A stretch of 64,000 bases of DNA from Novosphingobium sp. AP12 (lineage in GTDB: Bacteria > Pseudomonadota > Alphaproteobacteria > Sphingomonadales > Sphingomonadaceae). Made by a program: the position numbers and the translations under genes. Positions 1 through 9,370 of the stretch are shown here, one piece after another; positions within the stretch are counted from its first letter, which is position 1, and every line of letters begins with the position of its first letter. The stretch spans positions 62,001 to 126,000 of the forward strand of contig NZ_AKKE01000121.1 of assembly GCF_000281975.1 (NCBI RefSeq), in the 5' to 3' direction. Under the pieces are notes generated by a model. That model saw only the letters and a list, made by a program, of their open reading frames with translations. It was not told where the DNA came from and searched no databases.

Positions 1-1949
1 TTGGCGGCCATGCGCTTCAGCGAATCCATCACCTGATCCTGGCTGCAGACGCCGTGGAGCAGCCAGTTCGCCATGTGCTGGCTGGAGATGCGCAGCGTGG
101 CGCGATCCTCCATCAGGCCGACGTCGTTGATATCGGGCACCTTGGAGCAGCCGACGCCCTGGTCGATCCAGCGCACGACGTAGCCGAGCAACCCTTGCGC
201 GTTGTTGTCCAGTTCCTCGCGCACTTCTTCCTCGGACCAGTTGGTCCCGTCCGCCAGCGGCACCTGCAGCAGCAGATCGAGGCCCGGCACCGGTTCGGCG
301 GCGATTGCCTCGCGCAGGCTGAAGACGTCGACCTGGTGATAGTGCATCGCGTGGAGCGTGGCGGCGGTCGGCGACGGCACCCAGGCGGTGTTGGCGCCAG
401 TCCTGGGATGGCCGATCTTCTGCTCCATCATGTCGCGCATCATGTCCGGCGCGGCCCACATGCCCTTGCCGATCTGCGCGATGCCCGAAAGTCCGTGGGC
501 AAGGCCGATGGCGACGTTGCGCTTCTCGTAGGCCTGGATCCAAGGGCTGCCCTTGATCGCGGCCTTGCGGATCATCGGACCCGCCCGCATCGAGGTGTGG
601 ATTTCGTCGCCTGTCCGGTCGAGGAAGCCGGTGTTGATGAAGACGATGCGCTGACGCACCGCGTGGATGCAGGCGGCGAGGTTGGCCGAAGTGCGGCGTT
701 CCTCGTCCATGACGCCGACCTTGATGGTGTGCCGAGGCAGGCCCAGCAGGTCCTCCACCGCATCGAACAGGCCGTTGGTGAAGGCGCATTCCTCGGGCCC
801 ATGCATCTTGGGCTTGACGATGTAGATGCTGGCCCCCTCGCCATTTTTCGGCCGGCTGTTGCCGTACTTGGCGAGGCCCTTCACGTCCTGCACCGAGATC
901 GCGCTGGTGATGACCGCATCCATGACGCCCTCGGGGATCTCGCTGCCGTCGGGGAGCAGGATCGCGGGGTTGGTCATGAGGTGGCCGACGTTGCGCACGA
1001 ACAGCAGCGAGCGTCCCGGCAGCAGCGCTTCCTCGCCGGTGGGCAGGGTCACGATCCTGTCCGGGGCGAGCTCGCGGGTGAGCGTCTTGCCGCCCTTCTG
1101 GAAGGTGTCGGTCAGGTCGCCGCGGATCACGCCGAGCCAGTTGGCATAGGCGGCGATCTTGTCCTGCGCATCCACGGCCGCAATCGAATCCTCGAGGTCG
1201 ACGATCGTGGTCAGCGCGGCTTCGAGAACGATGTCGGAAATGCCCGCCTTGTCGGCGCTGCCGACGGGGCTTTCGGCGTCGAAGATCACCTCGATGTTCA
1301 GCCCGTTGTTGGCGAACAGCATACCCGCCTCGGTCTCGCCGAGATACTGGCGATCATCGGCGAGTTCGAGGCGCTCAGGGTCCTCCAGATCGGTCCACGA
1401 GCCCGCCTTGAGCGGCAGCGCCTGGTCGAGGAAGGCGCGCCCCGCCGCGATCACCGCAGCGCCGCGAACCGGGTCGTAGCCCGGCCCCTGCGCTGGCGCG
1501 GCGTCGAGCGCGTCGGTGCCGTACCATGCGTCGTAGAGGCTGCCCCAGCGCGCGTTGGCCGCGTTGAGCAGGAAGCGGGCGTTGAGCACGGGGACGACCA
1601 GCTGCGGCCCCGCCATCGAAGCAATCTCGGGATCGACGCCCTCGGTAGCGATGGTGAACTCGCCCGGCTCGGGCACGAGGTAGCCGATCTCGCGCAGGAA
1701 GGCCTGGTAATCGGTCTGGTCGATGGGCCGGCCGGCGCGCTCTGCGTGCCAGGCATCGATCTGAGCCTGCAGTGCATTGCGCTTGGCAAGCAGCGCGCGG
1801 TTGCGCGGGGCATAGTCGGCCAGAAGCTGCGCGAAGCCCTGCCAGAAGACGGCTCCGTCCTGCGCGATCGGGGGCAGCACCTGCTCCTCCACGAACCTGG
1901 CCAGCCCCGCGTCGACCTGGAGGCCGGAACGATCAACCCTGTCAGTCAT
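1..1949 (-). CDS. glcB: Malate synthase G (3' end outside window)
   Basis: Condenses glyoxylate and acetyl-CoA to malate in the cytosol (glyoxylate shunt, glycolate use). The minus strand is open from an ATG at 1949 to the window edge, giving about 649 residues of a family usually near 720, so the C-terminus is missing. Family signatures are visible: the [15 protein letters not shown] block, the [12 protein letters not shown] block and [14 protein letters not shown], which holds the catalytic-base aspartate. This is the monomeric G isoform (long, single chain), not the A isoform. It is transcribed away from the small membrane protein gene at 2258. No glc operon partners are visible on this side. 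Confidence 0.96.
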   Translation of the reverse strand, partial: MTDRVDRSGLQVDAGLARFVEEQVLPPIAQDGAVFWQGFAQLLADYAPRNRALLAKRNALQAQIDAWHAERAGRPIDQTDYQAFLREIGYLVPEPGEFTIATEGVDPEIASMAGPQLVVPVLNARFLLNAANARWGSLYDAWYGTDALDAAPAQGPGYDPVRGAAVIAAGRAFLDQALPLKAGSWTDLEDPERLELADDRQYLGETEAGMLFANNGLNIEVIFDAESPVGSADKAGISDIVLEAALTTIVDLEDSIAAVDAQDKIAAYANWLGVIRGDLTDTFQKGGKTLTRELAPDRIVTLPTGEEALLPGRSLLFVRNVGHLMTNPAILLPDGSEIPEGVMDAVITSAISVQDVKGLAKYGNSRPKNGEGASIYIVKPKMHGPEECAFTNGLFDAVEDLLGLPRHTIKVGVMDEERRTSANLAACIHAVRQRIVFINTGFLDRTGDEIHTSMRAGPMIRKAAIKGSPWIQAYEKRNVAIGLAHGLSGIAQIGKGMWAAPDMMRDMMEQKIGHPRTGANTAWVPSPTAATLHAMHYHQVDVFSLREAIAAEPVPGLDLLLQVPLADGTNWSEEEVREELDNNAQGLLGYVVRWIDQGVGCSKVPDINDVGLMEDRATLRISSQHMANWLLHGVCSQDQVMDSLKRMAA

Positions 1950-2257
1950 ACTTCCTCGCACTAGTCTTGCCTCGCACTGCTTCGAACGCGCATGCCGGAA
2001 GGCCGGCCTGCAACGCTCATAGAAATACCAAAACTGCCCTGGGGAAGGAGTGCGAGCGATATGGCCCAGGTCCGCGCGCTTGGCAACACCGCCCGCGGAC
2101 GGACCGGTCTGTCGCCGAATGGGACATGGGGACTCCCATGCATTTACATAACGAGTCGGAAACCCTTACATTCCAGTTCCCGTTAAGCATCGGACTCGGC
2201 GGGAACGCGCGCTTGGCATGATCGTTGCTCTACCGTGACCAGCACAAAGGGATGAAT
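1950..2257. other. Intergenic stretch between glcB and small membrane protein gene
   Basis: About 308 bases upstream of two divergent genes, so promoters for both should lie here. I see a short hairpin (ATGGG-GACT-CCCAT near 2128-2141) and a more AT-rich patch around 2140-2190, but no promoter boxes I would defend. No coding potential is evident. Confidence 0.4.
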
Positions 2258-2527
2258 ATGCTCCGGAAAATCGGTCGCCTGTTCGTGATCAAGACCAACT
2301 GGGAAGCGTATATGATCATCTATGCGCTAGCCCTCGGTGCGGTCGAGCGCGGCACCGTGTACCTGTCGCGATTCCCGGGCTTCGGCGGAAAGCTGCTGTT
2401 CCTCGCCTGCACGGGCGCGGTGTTCATGGCCGGCGGCAAGATCCTGGACTGCCTCAAGTACGAAAAGGCGGCGCTGCTGGCCAAAATGGAGCAGCCGGCG
2501 GAGGAGTTGGAACGCAAGGCGGCCTGA
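2258..2527 (+). CDS. Small membrane protein of unknown function
   Basis: An 89-residue protein starting at ATG 2258, chosen because AAAGGG at 2246-2251 sits 6 bases upstream; the in-frame ATG at 2252 and TTG at 2225 are spaced worse. A basic N-terminus (MLRKIGRL) is followed by two hydrophobic spans (about residues 15-30 and 43-60) and an acidic, Lys/Glu-rich tail that probably faces the cytosol. I do not recognise a characterised family. It stands alone between glcB and the tmRNA gene, which is on the opposite strand. Confidence 0.7.
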   Translation: MLRKIGRLFVIKTNWEAYMIIYALALGAVERGTVYLSRFPGFGGKLLFLACTGAVFMAGGKILDCLKYEKAALLAKMEQPAEELERKAA

Positions 2528-2563
2528 GGCTCGCACGCGCCAAATCTCGATAATCAGGAAGGT

Positions 2564-2591
2564 GGGGTGATTCTGTTGAAAGGCTCACCCC
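2564..2591. terminator. Hairpin at the 3' side of the tmRNA gene
   Basis: GGGGTGA (2564-2570) pairs with TCACCCC (2585-2591) around a 14-base loop. It lies where the coding piece of tmRNA should end on the minus strand. There is no T-run after it, so it could be part of the mature RNA or a processing signal rather than a terminator. Confidence 0.3.
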
Positions 2592-2915
2592 GGGCCCCTG
2601 GAATCCCTTCTGTTACCCGGTGGGTCCAACCGTGTTCTGGCTTTGTAACTTCAGGGCGTTAGCCCCTAGAATTACGCTGCGAGAGCAAGTGCGTCGTTGT
2701 CGTTGGCACTTATGAGTTTTGAGCCTTGAACGGGTTACTCAGCCCGGATGAAAACAACGCTTTTCAACACACGTCGATCCTAGTTCGGCCCCGTCAACAC
2801 CCCTGCGACAACAGGGTAGCCCTCATGCGAGAGCGGGTGATGGTGGAGCCGCCGGGTACCGCCCCCGGGTCCGCTGCATCTATTGCACGCTGCAATTTAT
2901 CATCATATCCGGCCT
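2580..2915 (-). ncRNA. ssrA: Transfer-messenger RNA, two-piece (permuted) alphaproteobacterial form
   Basis: Rescues stalled ribosomes and adds a degradation tag. On the minus strand the acceptor piece comes first and ends in ...CGGCTCCACCA at 2841; after an intervening spacer, the coding piece begins GGGGCCGAACTAGGATCGAC at 2792. The 5' GGGGCCG pairs with CGGCTCC over seven positions (one G-U), rebuilding the acceptor stem, and a T-arm-like CCGGG..CCCGG hairpin precedes the CCA end. The reading frame from GCC at 2707 to TAA at 2672 encodes ANDNDALALAA. Order and split match the permuted tmRNA known from Caulobacter and relatives. The outer ends (about 2580 and 2915) are approximate. Confidence 0.92.
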
Positions 2916-2930
2916 AAGCCGGCAGGTGCT

Positions 2931-2958
2931 CATATAGAGCCTTGATCCTGAATGTGAA
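2931..2958 (-). promoter_or_regulatory. Possible housekeeping promoter for ssrA
   Basis: On the minus strand TTCACA (2953-2958) and TATATG (2931-2936) are separated by 16 bases, just upstream of the acceptor piece. Both boxes are only approximate matches to a sigma-70 promoter. Confidence 0.35.
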
Positions 2959-2980
2959 GTGACCGCGTGAAGACGTAGGC

Positions 2981-3448
2981 TCAAGCCTTCTGCCGGCGCA
3001 GTTCGGCAAGGATTTCCTGGAGCGTCTCGAGCTGCGGATCCGCCGGCGCGGCGACTTCCGCGGCCGCCTTGGCCTCCTCGTGCTCCTTCTTCGCGGCATC
3101 GACCATCTTGTTGATCGAGCGCACCAGCAGGAACAGCACCATGGCGATGATGAGGAAATTGACGACCTGGGTGACGAACTCGCCATAACCGAGCATGGGG
3201 ACGCCCGCCGACTTGAGCGCGGCGTAGTCGGTCAGGCTGCCGGTGTAGTCGGCAGGAACCTCGCCCAGCCGGAAGAAATACTTCGAGAAGTCGATGCTGC
3301 CGAACGCCCAGCCGATCACCGGCATGATGAGGTTCTCGTTCAGCGAGGTGACGATCTTTCCGAACGCCGCGCCGATCATGACACCGACCGCGAGGTCGAG
3401 CACGTTGCCGCGGGCGATGAACTTCTTGAATTCGTCGAGCAATGCCAT
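2981..3448 (-). CDS. mscL: Large-conductance mechanosensitive channel MscL
   Basis: Homopentameric inner-membrane channel that opens under membrane tension to release solutes after hypo-osmotic shock. The 155-residue product has the MscL layout: amphipathic N-terminus (MALLDEFKKFIARGNVLDLA), TM1 with AVGVMIGAAFGKIVTSL, a periplasmic loop (about residues 45-85), TM2 (VNFLIIAMVLFLLV) and a charged cytoplasmic helix ending ILAELRRQ. Length is normal. AAGGAG precedes the ATG at good spacing. It is monocistronic, between tmRNA and the divergent lemA operon. Confidence 0.97.
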   Translation of the reverse strand: MALLDEFKKFIARGNVLDLAVGVMIGAAFGKIVTSLNENLIMPVIGWAFGSIDFSKYFFRLGEVPADYTGSLTDYAALKSAGVPMLGYGEFVTQVVNFLIIAMVLFLLVRSINKMVDAAKKEHEEAKAAAEVAAPADPQLETLQEILAELRRQKA

Positions 3449-3648
3449 TCGTTTGGGCTCCTTGGACGGCGAGTGGGAGGGTTAGGAATGAGGCGTTTTA
3501 CACACTCGAACTTCGTCCTCAAACGATTGTTAACCTTCTCCGTTTTCCCGAGGCCCCAATACCTGCGCTTGATCCGTCATGGGGCATCGCTATCTATCGC
3601 CCATGGAAGCCGCCGGCAGCGCCGGCGTCCAGTGGAGGAACGAAGCCG

Positions 3649-4254
3649 ATGACGCTCATCAAAGCCGCCCGCAAGGGTCGCACGGTACTGGCCCTCGCCG
3701 CGGCCCTGTCGCTGGCCGCATGCGGTTTCAACTCGGTGCCGACCAAGCAGGAAGCCGCCAAGGCCAAGTGGGCCGACGTCGAGGCTGCCTTCCAGGAGCG
3801 CGCCAACCTCGTCCCCAACCTCGCCGCCGTTGCCAAGGGCGCGGCCGATCAGGAGAAGGGCATCCTCGTCGGGGTTACCGAAGCGCGCGCCCGGGCCACT
3901 TCGATCCAGATTTCGGGCGACGATCTGAACGATCCCGCCAAGATGGAGCAGTTCCAGGCCGCTCAGGCGAACCTGGGCGCCAACATCGGCCGCCTGCTCG
4001 CCAACGTCGAGGCCTATCCGGACATCAAGTCCAACGCCAACTACCAGATGCTGCAGACCCAGCTCGAGGGTCAGGAAAACCGCATCCGCATCACCATCCG
4101 CGACTACAACGCCGCGGTGCAGGACTACAACACCGAGGTACGCACCTTCCCCTCGATGATCGGCGCGCGCCTGCGCGGCGCTGAGACGCTGGTGCCGTAC
4201 AAGTCGGTCACGCCCGGCGCCGAGAAGGCCCCGGACCTCCAGGGCAAGCTCTGA
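3649..4254 (+). CDS. lemA: LemA family lipoprotein
   Basis: A 201-residue LemA-fold protein. The start at ATG 3649 is set by GGAGGAA at 3634-3640 and places a lipobox (LSLAAC, Cys25) after a basic, hydrophobic leader, so it is predicted to be a lipoprotein. The helical LemA body follows (WADVEAAFQERANLVPNL, then ENRIRITIRDYNAAVQDYN and FPSMI). It heads an operon with two TPM-domain genes; lemA-TPM pairs are common and are thought to act at the cell envelope, but the molecular role is not settled. Confidence 0.93.
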   Translation: MTLIKAARKGRTVLALAAALSLAACGFNSVPTKQEAAKAKWADVEAAFQERANLVPNLAAVAKGAADQEKGILVGVTEARARATSIQISGDDLNDPAKMEQFQAAQANLGANIGRLLANVEAYPDIKSNANYQMLQTQLEGQENRIRITIRDYNAAVQDYNTEVRTFPSMIGARLRGAETLVPYKSVTPGAEKAPDLQGKL

Positions 4255-4258
4255 TCCC

Positions 4259-5089
4259 GTGACCCAACTCCGGGCCGTCCTGACGGCCACGATCCTGGCC
4301 CTGTGCGCCCTGCTTGCAGGGCCGCAGGCCTGGGCTCAGGGCAGCTCTACCCTCCAGTTTCCCAAGCTGACCGGCCGCGTCGTCGATGCGGCGAACATCA
4401 TCCCGGACGCTGAGGAAGCGCGCCTCACGCAGAAGCTGGAGGCGCTTGAAAAGCAGTCGCGCCGCCAGCTGGTCGTCGCGACCGTGCCCAGCCTGGGCGG
4501 CTACGAGATTTCCGACTACGGCTACCAGCTCGGCCGTTCGTGGGGCATCGGCCAGAAGGACGCCAACAACGGCACGATCCTGCTGGTCGCCCCCAATGAG
4601 CGCAAGGTGCGCATCGAGGTCGGCTACGGCCTCGAGCCGATCCTGACGGACGGCATGAGCTTCCTCATCATCAACGGCCAGATCCTGCCGCGCTTCAAGG
4701 CGGGCGATTATCCCGGCGGCATCGAGGCCGGCACCGACGCGATCGTCAAGCAGCTCACCCTGCCCCCCGACGAAGCGCAGAAGATCGCCGCTCAAGCGGA
4801 CAGGCAGCGCGCGGATGGCGGCGACGACATATCGCTGGGCACGGTGATCTTCATCCTCGTGATCATTTTCTTCTTCGTCCTCCCCATCCTGCGATCCGTC
4901 GCGGGCGGCGGACGTGGCCGCCGCAGCGGCTTCGGCGGTCCGATCATCTGGATGCCCGGCATGTTCGGCGGTGACGACGACGACCATCACGGCGGCGGCT
5001 GGGGTGGCGGCGGAGGCTTCGGCGGCGGTGGTGGATTTTCCGGCGGCGGCGGCAGCTTCGGCGGCGGCGGCGCGAGCGGGAGCTGGTAG
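4259..5089 (+). CDS. TPM-domain membrane protein, YgcG-like, Gly-rich tail
   Basis: A 276-residue protein starting at GTG 4259, four bases after the lemA stop. Signal peptide (about 1-26, ending AQAWAQ-like), then a TPM domain (about 35-165; VVDAANIIPDAEEARL, the usual domain opening), a transmembrane helix (VIFILVIIFFFVLPIL, about 195-212) and a cytoplasmic Gly/Ser/His-rich tail of GGGGFGGGGG-type repeats ending in GASGSW. This architecture matches the YgcG/TPM family. The repeat tail is typical of the family and not a sequencing artefact. A partner of LemA by context. Confidence 0.92.
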   Translation: MTQLRAVLTATILALCALLAGPQAWAQGSSTLQFPKLTGRVVDAANIIPDAEEARLTQKLEALEKQSRRQLVVATVPSLGGYEISDYGYQLGRSWGIGQKDANNGTILLVAPNERKVRIEVGYGLEPILTDGMSFLIINGQILPRFKAGDYPGGIEAGTDAIVKQLTLPPDEAQKIAAQADRQRADGGDDISLGTVIFILVIIFFFVLPILRSVAGGGRGRRSGFGGPIIWMPGMFGGDDDDHHGGGWGGGGGFGGGGGFSGGGGSFGGGGASGSW

Positions 5090-5092
5090 GTC

Positions 5093-5776
5093 ATGGCAAG
5101 TCCCAGATATCTTTCCGAGGCCGACCACCAGCGGATCAGCGCCGCGGTGGGCGAGGCCGAAATGCTCAGTTCGGGCGAGATCGTCACGATTCTCGCCGAC
5201 CGATCGGACGGCTATACGGACGTCGCGCTGGCATGGTCCGCGCTCGTCGCCTTCCTCGCGCTCGGCGCCCTGGCGATCGCGCCCGACTTCTACATGAGCC
5301 TCTACGACAGGCTCATCGCCGACTGGGGGCACGAGTGGACCCCGCGCATGATCCTATCGCTGGCGCTGGGCGTGGCCGCGCTCAAGTTTGCAGGGGTGAT
5401 GCTGCTGCAGCTGTGGCAGCCGCTGAAGTTCTTCCTGATCCCCGCGCCAATCCGCACCATGCGCGTGCATGACCGCGCCCTGCGGGCCTTCCGCATCGGC
5501 GCCGAGCAGCGCACCACCGGGCGCACCGGCATCCTCATCTACCTCTCCATGCGCGAGCACCGGGCGGAGATTGTCGCCGACCAGGCCATCGCCACCAAGG
5601 TCGAGCCAGGCGTCTGGGCCGATGCCATGAACGCCATGCTCGCCGAACTGCGCGAAGGCCGCACGGCAGACGCGATGATCGCCGCCGTCGCCAAGGTCGG
5701 CGCCGTGCTCACCACCCACGTCCCCAGGCTCGAGGGCGACGTCAACGAACTCCCCGACAGGCTGATCGAAGTATGA
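5093..5776 (+). CDS. Second TPM-domain membrane protein
   Basis: A 227-residue protein with no signal peptide. It opens with the N-terminal part of a TPM domain (LSEADHQRISAAVGEAEMLSSGEIV), interrupted by two transmembrane spans (about 45-65 and 85-107), and continues with the rest of the TPM domain (RTGILIYLSMREHRAEIVAD, residues about 140-160). This TM-split arrangement is a recognised TPM subfamily that accompanies YgcG-like genes. It starts 3 bases after the preceding stop and overlaps the Nudix gene by 4 bases, so the operon is tightly coupled. Confidence 0.9.
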   Translation: MASPRYLSEADHQRISAAVGEAEMLSSGEIVTILADRSDGYTDVALAWSALVAFLALGALAIAPDFYMSLYDRLIADWGHEWTPRMILSLALGVAALKFAGVMLLQLWQPLKFFLIPAPIRTMRVHDRALRAFRIGAEQRTTGRTGILIYLSMREHRAEIVADQAIATKVEPGVWADAMNAMLAELREGRTADAMIAAVAKVGAVLTTHVPRLEGDVNELPDRLIEV

Positions 5777-6339
5777 ACCCCGCAGATACCCGTCCCCTTT
5801 CCGATCACTTCGATTCCGACAAGCCGGTCGAGGTCATGTGGGAGGGGCGCTTCATCACCACCAAGCGCCAGGGGCGCTGGGAATACGTCAGCCGCGCGCG
5901 CGGCATCCGCGCGGCGGTGATCCTCGCCATCGACTCCGAAGACCATGTCATCCTCGTCGATCAGTACCGCGTGCCGCTGGGCAAGCGCTGCATAGAACTG
6001 CCTGCCGGGCTGGTCGGCGACCACGACGACAACGCCGATGAAGACACCGCCCTCGCCGCCGCGCGCGAGCTCGAGGAGGAAACCGGCTACCGCGCCGGCA
6101 CCATGGAAATGGTCGGCGAGTTCCACTCCTCGCCCGGCATGGTGAGCGAGAGCTTCACCCTGTTCCGCGCCAGCGACCTGGTGAAGGTCGGCGAAGGCGG
6201 CGGCGTCGACAGCGAAGACATCATCGTCCTGCGCGTGCCGCTCGCCGAAATCGAGAAGCACGTCAGCGACTGGCGCGAGGCAGGCCATGCCATCGACGTC
6301 AGGCTCCTCACGCTGCTGGGTCCCAGGCTCCTGGACTGA
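5773..6339 (+). CDS. Nudix hydrolase (ADP-ribose pyrophosphatase-like)
   Basis: A 188-residue Nudix enzyme, probably splitting ADP-ribose or a similar nucleoside diphosphate derivative. The Nudix box is present with an acidic insertion between its Gly and first Glu: ELPAGLVGDHDDN..., then AARELEEETGY, which holds the metal-binding REXXEE core. The upstream GIRAAVILAIDSEDHVILVDQYRVPLGK segment is typical of the ADP-ribose pyrophosphatase subfamily. ATG overlaps the stop of the TPM gene (ATGA), so it is translated with the lemA-TPM operon. The real substrate is unproven. Confidence 0.9.
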   Translation: MNPADTRPLSDHFDSDKPVEVMWEGRFITTKRQGRWEYVSRARGIRAAVILAIDSEDHVILVDQYRVPLGKRCIELPAGLVGDHDDNADEDTALAAARELEEETGYRAGTMEMVGEFHSSPGMVSESFTLFRASDLVKVGEGGGVDSEDIIVLRVPLAEIEKHVSDWREAGHAIDVRLLTLLGPRLLD

Positions 6340-6340
6340 A

Positions 6341-6637
6341 ATGCGAACCCGCCCCGGCACCTGCCAACGCAAGGCGCGCTATTCGAGCGAGGCCGCCGCG
6401 CTGGAAGTCGCCGCTCGGGCGTCCTTTCCGTTGCGCCCGTATCGCTGCGGGCTATGCCGGCAATTCCACCTGACCAGCCGCACCAAGGGCATGAAAGTGC
6501 CGCTGTTCGAGCGGGAGCAGCGCGCCGTGAAATCCTCCCCGTCGCGCAGCGACAGGGAGGATCTGTCAGGTCAAAGCGTGGTGAAGATCGCGCCGAAGTC
6601 CTTGCCGCCGTTGCCGGCCTCGACGAAGGCCTCGTAG
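6341..6637 (+). CDS. Small Cys-rich protein, zinc-ribbon-like
   Basis: A 98-residue ORF starting at ATG 6341, directly after the Nudix stop. It has one early Cys (CQRKARYSSEAAAL) and then PYRCGLCRQFHLTSRTKG, a CxxC..H arrangement that could bind zinc. The central part resembles a short protein I recall seeing in sphingomonads, but I can assign no function. The last 67 bases overlap the convergent mmsB 3' end, so the true C-terminus or the reality of the tail is uncertain. Confidence 0.55.
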   Translation: MRTRPGTCQRKARYSSEAAALEVAARASFPLRPYRCGLCRQFHLTSRTKGMKVPLFEREQRAVKSSPSRSDREDLSGQSVVKIAPKSLPPLPASTKAS

Positions 6638-7440
6638 ATCTTGGTCGCATGCTCGCCCAGCGGCACGGTCGCGGCGGCAGTCCCTGCCCCGGCCATGGCG
6701 AGACGCAGGTCCTTCAGCATGAGCGCCGAGGCGAAGCCGCCTGCGTAGCCGTTGTCGGCCGGGCTGGCGGCACCGATGCCGGGCGCCGGGGTGTAGTCGT
6801 TGAGCGACCAGCAGTAGCCGGTCGACTTGGAGCTGATCTCGTAGAACTTCTGCGGATCGAGCCCGGCCTTTTCCGCCAGCGCCAGCGCCTCGCAAGTGCC
6901 GATCATGTGGATCGCCAGCAGCATGTTGTTGCACATCTTGGCAACCTGTCCCGCACCGATCTCGCCCGCGTGGATCACGGCCTTGGCCATCGGATCGAGC
7001 ACCGCCTGCGCCTTGCCGAACGCTGCCTCGCTGCCGCCGACCATGAACGTCAGCGTTCCGCCGTTGGCAGCCGCGATGCCGCCCGAAACCGGCGCATCGA
7101 CCATCTCGTAGCCCGCCGCCTCGGCCAGCCCGGCGACTTCGCGCGCGGTTTCGAGGTCGATCGTCGAGCAGTCGAGGAACAGCGCGCCTGCCGGTGCCTT
7201 GCCGATCACGTCGGCGGTGTAGACCGCCTTCACGATGCCGCCGTTCGGCAACATCGTGACGACCGCATCCACGCCCGCGACCGCCTCGGGAACCGCCGTG
7301 AAGGTCGCGCAGCCGCTTTCGCCCGCCTTGGCCAGCGCTTCCGGCGAAAGGTCGAAGGCCCGGACCTCGTGCCCCGCCTTGACGAGGTTCGCGGCCATGC
7401 CGCCGCCCATGTTGCCAAGGCCGATGAATGCGATCTTCAT
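6571..7440 (-). CDS. mmsB: 3-hydroxyisobutyrate dehydrogenase
   Basis: Oxidises 3-hydroxyisobutyrate to methylmalonate semialdehyde with NAD in valine breakdown. The 289-residue product begins with a Rossmann motif (IAFIGLGNMGGGMAANL), has the substrate-binding DAPVSGGIAAA loop near residue 120 and the catalytic-lysine block GAGQVAKMCNN near 170. ATG 7440 is preceded by GGGAGA at 6 bases. It is the last gene of the isobutyryl-CoA degradation set, following the hydratase gene after a 94-base gap. Confidence 0.96.
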   Translation of the reverse strand: MKIAFIGLGNMGGGMAANLVKAGHEVRAFDLSPEALAKAGESGCATFTAVPEAVAGVDAVVTMLPNGGIVKAVYTADVIGKAPAGALFLDCSTIDLETAREVAGLAEAAGYEMVDAPVSGGIAAANGGTLTFMVGGSEAAFGKAQAVLDPMAKAVIHAGEIGAGQVAKMCNNMLLAIHMIGTCEALALAEKAGLDPQKFYEISSKSTGYCWSLNDYTPAPGIGAASPADNGYAGGFASALMLKDLRLAMAGAGTAAATVPLGEHATKIYEAFVEAGNGGKDFGAIFTTL

Positions 7441-7534
7441 GTCAGTCTCCCGATGGGATTTTGTCGTCGACGCAGGCTTTAGCGGCGCAGTACGGGCGAG
7501 GCAGCCAGCCAAAAGGCCAGCCGCGCCGTTACGC

Positions 7535-8320
7535 TTACTTGCCCTTCCAGGCGCCGGGCCGCTTTTCGACGAAGGCGGCCATGCCCTCCGCCTTGTCCTC
7601 GGTGGCGGTGAGGACCTGGAACATGCGGCGCTCCATGACGAGGCCGGTGTCGAGCGTGGTCTCGAAGGCGATGTTGACCATCTCCTTGTTCATCATCGCG
7701 GCGAGCGGCGGCATGCCGGCGATCGTCGTCGCCGACTTGAGCGCCACGTCGAGCAGCTGGTCGGCCGGCACGACCTGGCTGACGAGGCCCGAACGCTCGG
7801 CCTCGGCGGCGTCCATCATGCGGCCGGTGAGGCACATGTCCATGGCCTTCGACTTGCCGACGGCGCGGGTCAGGCGCTGCGATCCGCCCATGCCCGGCGC
7901 AACGCCGAGCTTGACCTCGGGCTGGCCGAACTTCGCCGTTTCCGAGGCGATGATGAAGTCCGCCATCATCGCCAGTTCGCAGCCGCCGCCCAGCGCGAAG
8001 CCGTTGACGGCCGCGATCCAGGGTTTGCGGGTGGTCTTGACGATCTGCGCGGTCCAGCCGGCGAAGAAGTCCTCCGAATAGAACTCCGCGCTCGGCTTGT
8101 CGGACATTTCCTTGATGTCGGCGCCGGCCGCGAAGGCCTTCTCGCCCGAGCCGGTGAGCACGGCGCAGCCCTGCGACTTGTCGGCCTCGAAGGCGGCGAA
8201 CGCCTGGATCAGCTCGGCCAGCACCGCCGAGTTCAGCGCGTTGAGCGCCTGCGGGCGGTTGAGCGTGATGAGCGTGACGCCGCCCTTCTGTTCGACCAGG
8301 ATCGTTTCGTAAGTGCTCAT
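7535..8320 (-). CDS. Enoyl-CoA hydratase
   Basis: A 261-residue crotonase-fold hydratase that adds water to 2-enoyl-CoA (here most likely methacrylyl-CoA). Oxyanion-hole segments [11 protein letters not shown] and [14 protein letters not shown] are intact, as is the [13 protein letters not shown] block. ATG 8320 overlaps the stop of the upstream hydrolase gene by 4 bases (ATGA), showing translational coupling. The large open frame running further upstream in the same frame is antisense-type GC-rich noise and is not the N-terminus. Confidence 0.95.
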   Translation of the reverse strand: MSTYETILVEQKGGVTLITLNRPQALNALNSAVLAELIQAFAAFEADKSQGCAVLTGSGEKAFAAGADIKEMSDKPSAEFYSEDFFAGWTAQIVKTTRKPWIAAVNGFALGGGCELAMMADFIIASETAKFGQPEVKLGVAPGMGGSQRLTRAVGKSKAMDMCLTGRMMDAAEAERSGLVSQVVPADQLLDVALKSATTIAGMPPLAAMMNKEMVNIAFETTLDTGLVMERRMFQVLTATEDKAEGMAAFVEKRPGAWKGK

Positions 8321-9360
8321 AGCGGCTTCCATTCCTCTTCGTGGGGGAGCGGGGCGAAGATCGCCTCCAGCATCTCTTCGGTCACGCCTTCGGGGGCGGC
8401 AGGGTGCCACCTGGGCGCATGGTCCTTGTCGACGATCACCGCGCGCACGCCCTCTGCGAAGTCGGGGAGCACCAGCACGCGCCCGCCGATGCGGTATTCC
8501 ATCGCCATGTTCTGCGCGAAAGTTTCCAGCGCCAGCGACTCCTCGAGTTGGCGTAGCGACACCTTGCAGGCCTGCGGGCTCTTGGTGCGCAGCGTCGCCA
8601 GTTCCTTGGCCGCCCACTCGCTGTCATCGCTCTCGAGCGAGGCCAGCACCTGTTCCAGCGTGTCGAACGCGAAATGCTTGCGGATCGCGCCGGCGTGATC
8701 GGCGATTTTGGCCTCGGGAGGCTTCACCGCGAGCGCGGCGAGAACGCCGCCGATCTCGTGCCCGGCCGCGATGCGCGCCTTGGCCTCGGGCAATGCCTCG
8801 GCCGGCAGATAGTGGGTGGCGAGGCCCGCCCAGAGGCATTCCGCCCCGTCGAGCCGAGCGCCCGTGAGCGCGAGGAACTGGCCCACCCGTCCGTCGAGGC
8901 GCGAGAGATACCAGCCGCCGCCAACGTCCGGGAAGAGGCCGATGCCGGTCTCGGGCATGGCGAAGCGGGTGTTCTCGGTGGTGACGCGGAAGCGCGCAGG
9001 CTGCGAGATGCCGACGCCGCCGCCCATGGTGATGCCGTCCATGAACGCGACCACCGGCTTGTCGTAAGTAAAAAGCTGGTGGTTGAGGCGGTATTCCTCG
9101 AAGAAGAACCGGCGCCCGGCCTCGCCGCCGTCGGTCAGGGCGGACTGGCGGAGCAGGTTGATGTCGCCGCCCGAACAGAATCCCCGGCCCTCGGCATGCT
9201 CGATGGCGATCGCCTTGACGGCAGGATCGCCCGCCCACTCGGCCAGTTGCGTGCTCATCGCTTCGCACATTGCCAGCGTCAGCGCATGGATCGCCTTGGG
9301 CCGGTTGAGCGAGACGACGCCAAGGGCGCCCTCGCGCCGGAACAGCACTTCGTCGGTCAT
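8317..9360 (-). CDS. 3-hydroxyisobutyryl-CoA hydrolase (HIBCH family)
   Basis: A 347-residue crotonase-superfamily thioesterase that releases 3-hydroxyisobutyrate from its CoA ester. HIBCH markers: [23 protein letters not shown], and [23 protein letters not shown], plus the longer C-terminal half that distinguishes it from hydratases. The position between the acyl-CoA dehydrogenase and hydratase genes fits the valine pathway. Starts at ATG 9360, 10 bases after the dehydrogenase stop. Confidence 0.95.
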   Translation of the reverse strand: MTDEVLFRREGALGVVSLNRPKAIHALTLAMCEAMSTQLAEWAGDPAVKAIAIEHAEGRGFCSGGDINLLRQSALTDGGEAGRRFFFEEYRLNHQLFTYDKPVVAFMDGITMGGGVGISQPARFRVTTENTRFAMPETGIGLFPDVGGGWYLSRLDGRVGQFLALTGARLDGAECLWAGLATHYLPAEALPEAKARIAAGHEIGGVLAALAVKPPEAKIADHAGAIRKHFAFDTLEQVLASLESDDSEWAAKELATLRTKSPQACKVSLRQLEESLALETFAQNMAMEYRIGGRVLVLPDFAEGVRAVIVDKDHAPRWHPAAPEGVTEEMLEAIFAPLPHEEEWKPL

Positions 9361-9370
9361 GAGTGCCCCC

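Noticed and set aside
54-1964. A 636-codon open frame on the plus strand
   Set aside because: It mirrors malate synthase G on the other strand. The translation is low-complexity, His/Asp/Arg-rich and has no family features; it is a by-product of GC-rich codon use.
2726-2917. A 63-codon plus-strand frame within 2.7-2.9 kb
   Set aside because: It coincides with the tmRNA gene on the minus strand and has no ribosome site.
4980-5088. Glycine-codon repeat (GGCGGC-rich) considered as a DNA repeat element
   Set aside because: It encodes the Gly-rich tail typical of YgcG-like TPM proteins, so it is explained by the protein.
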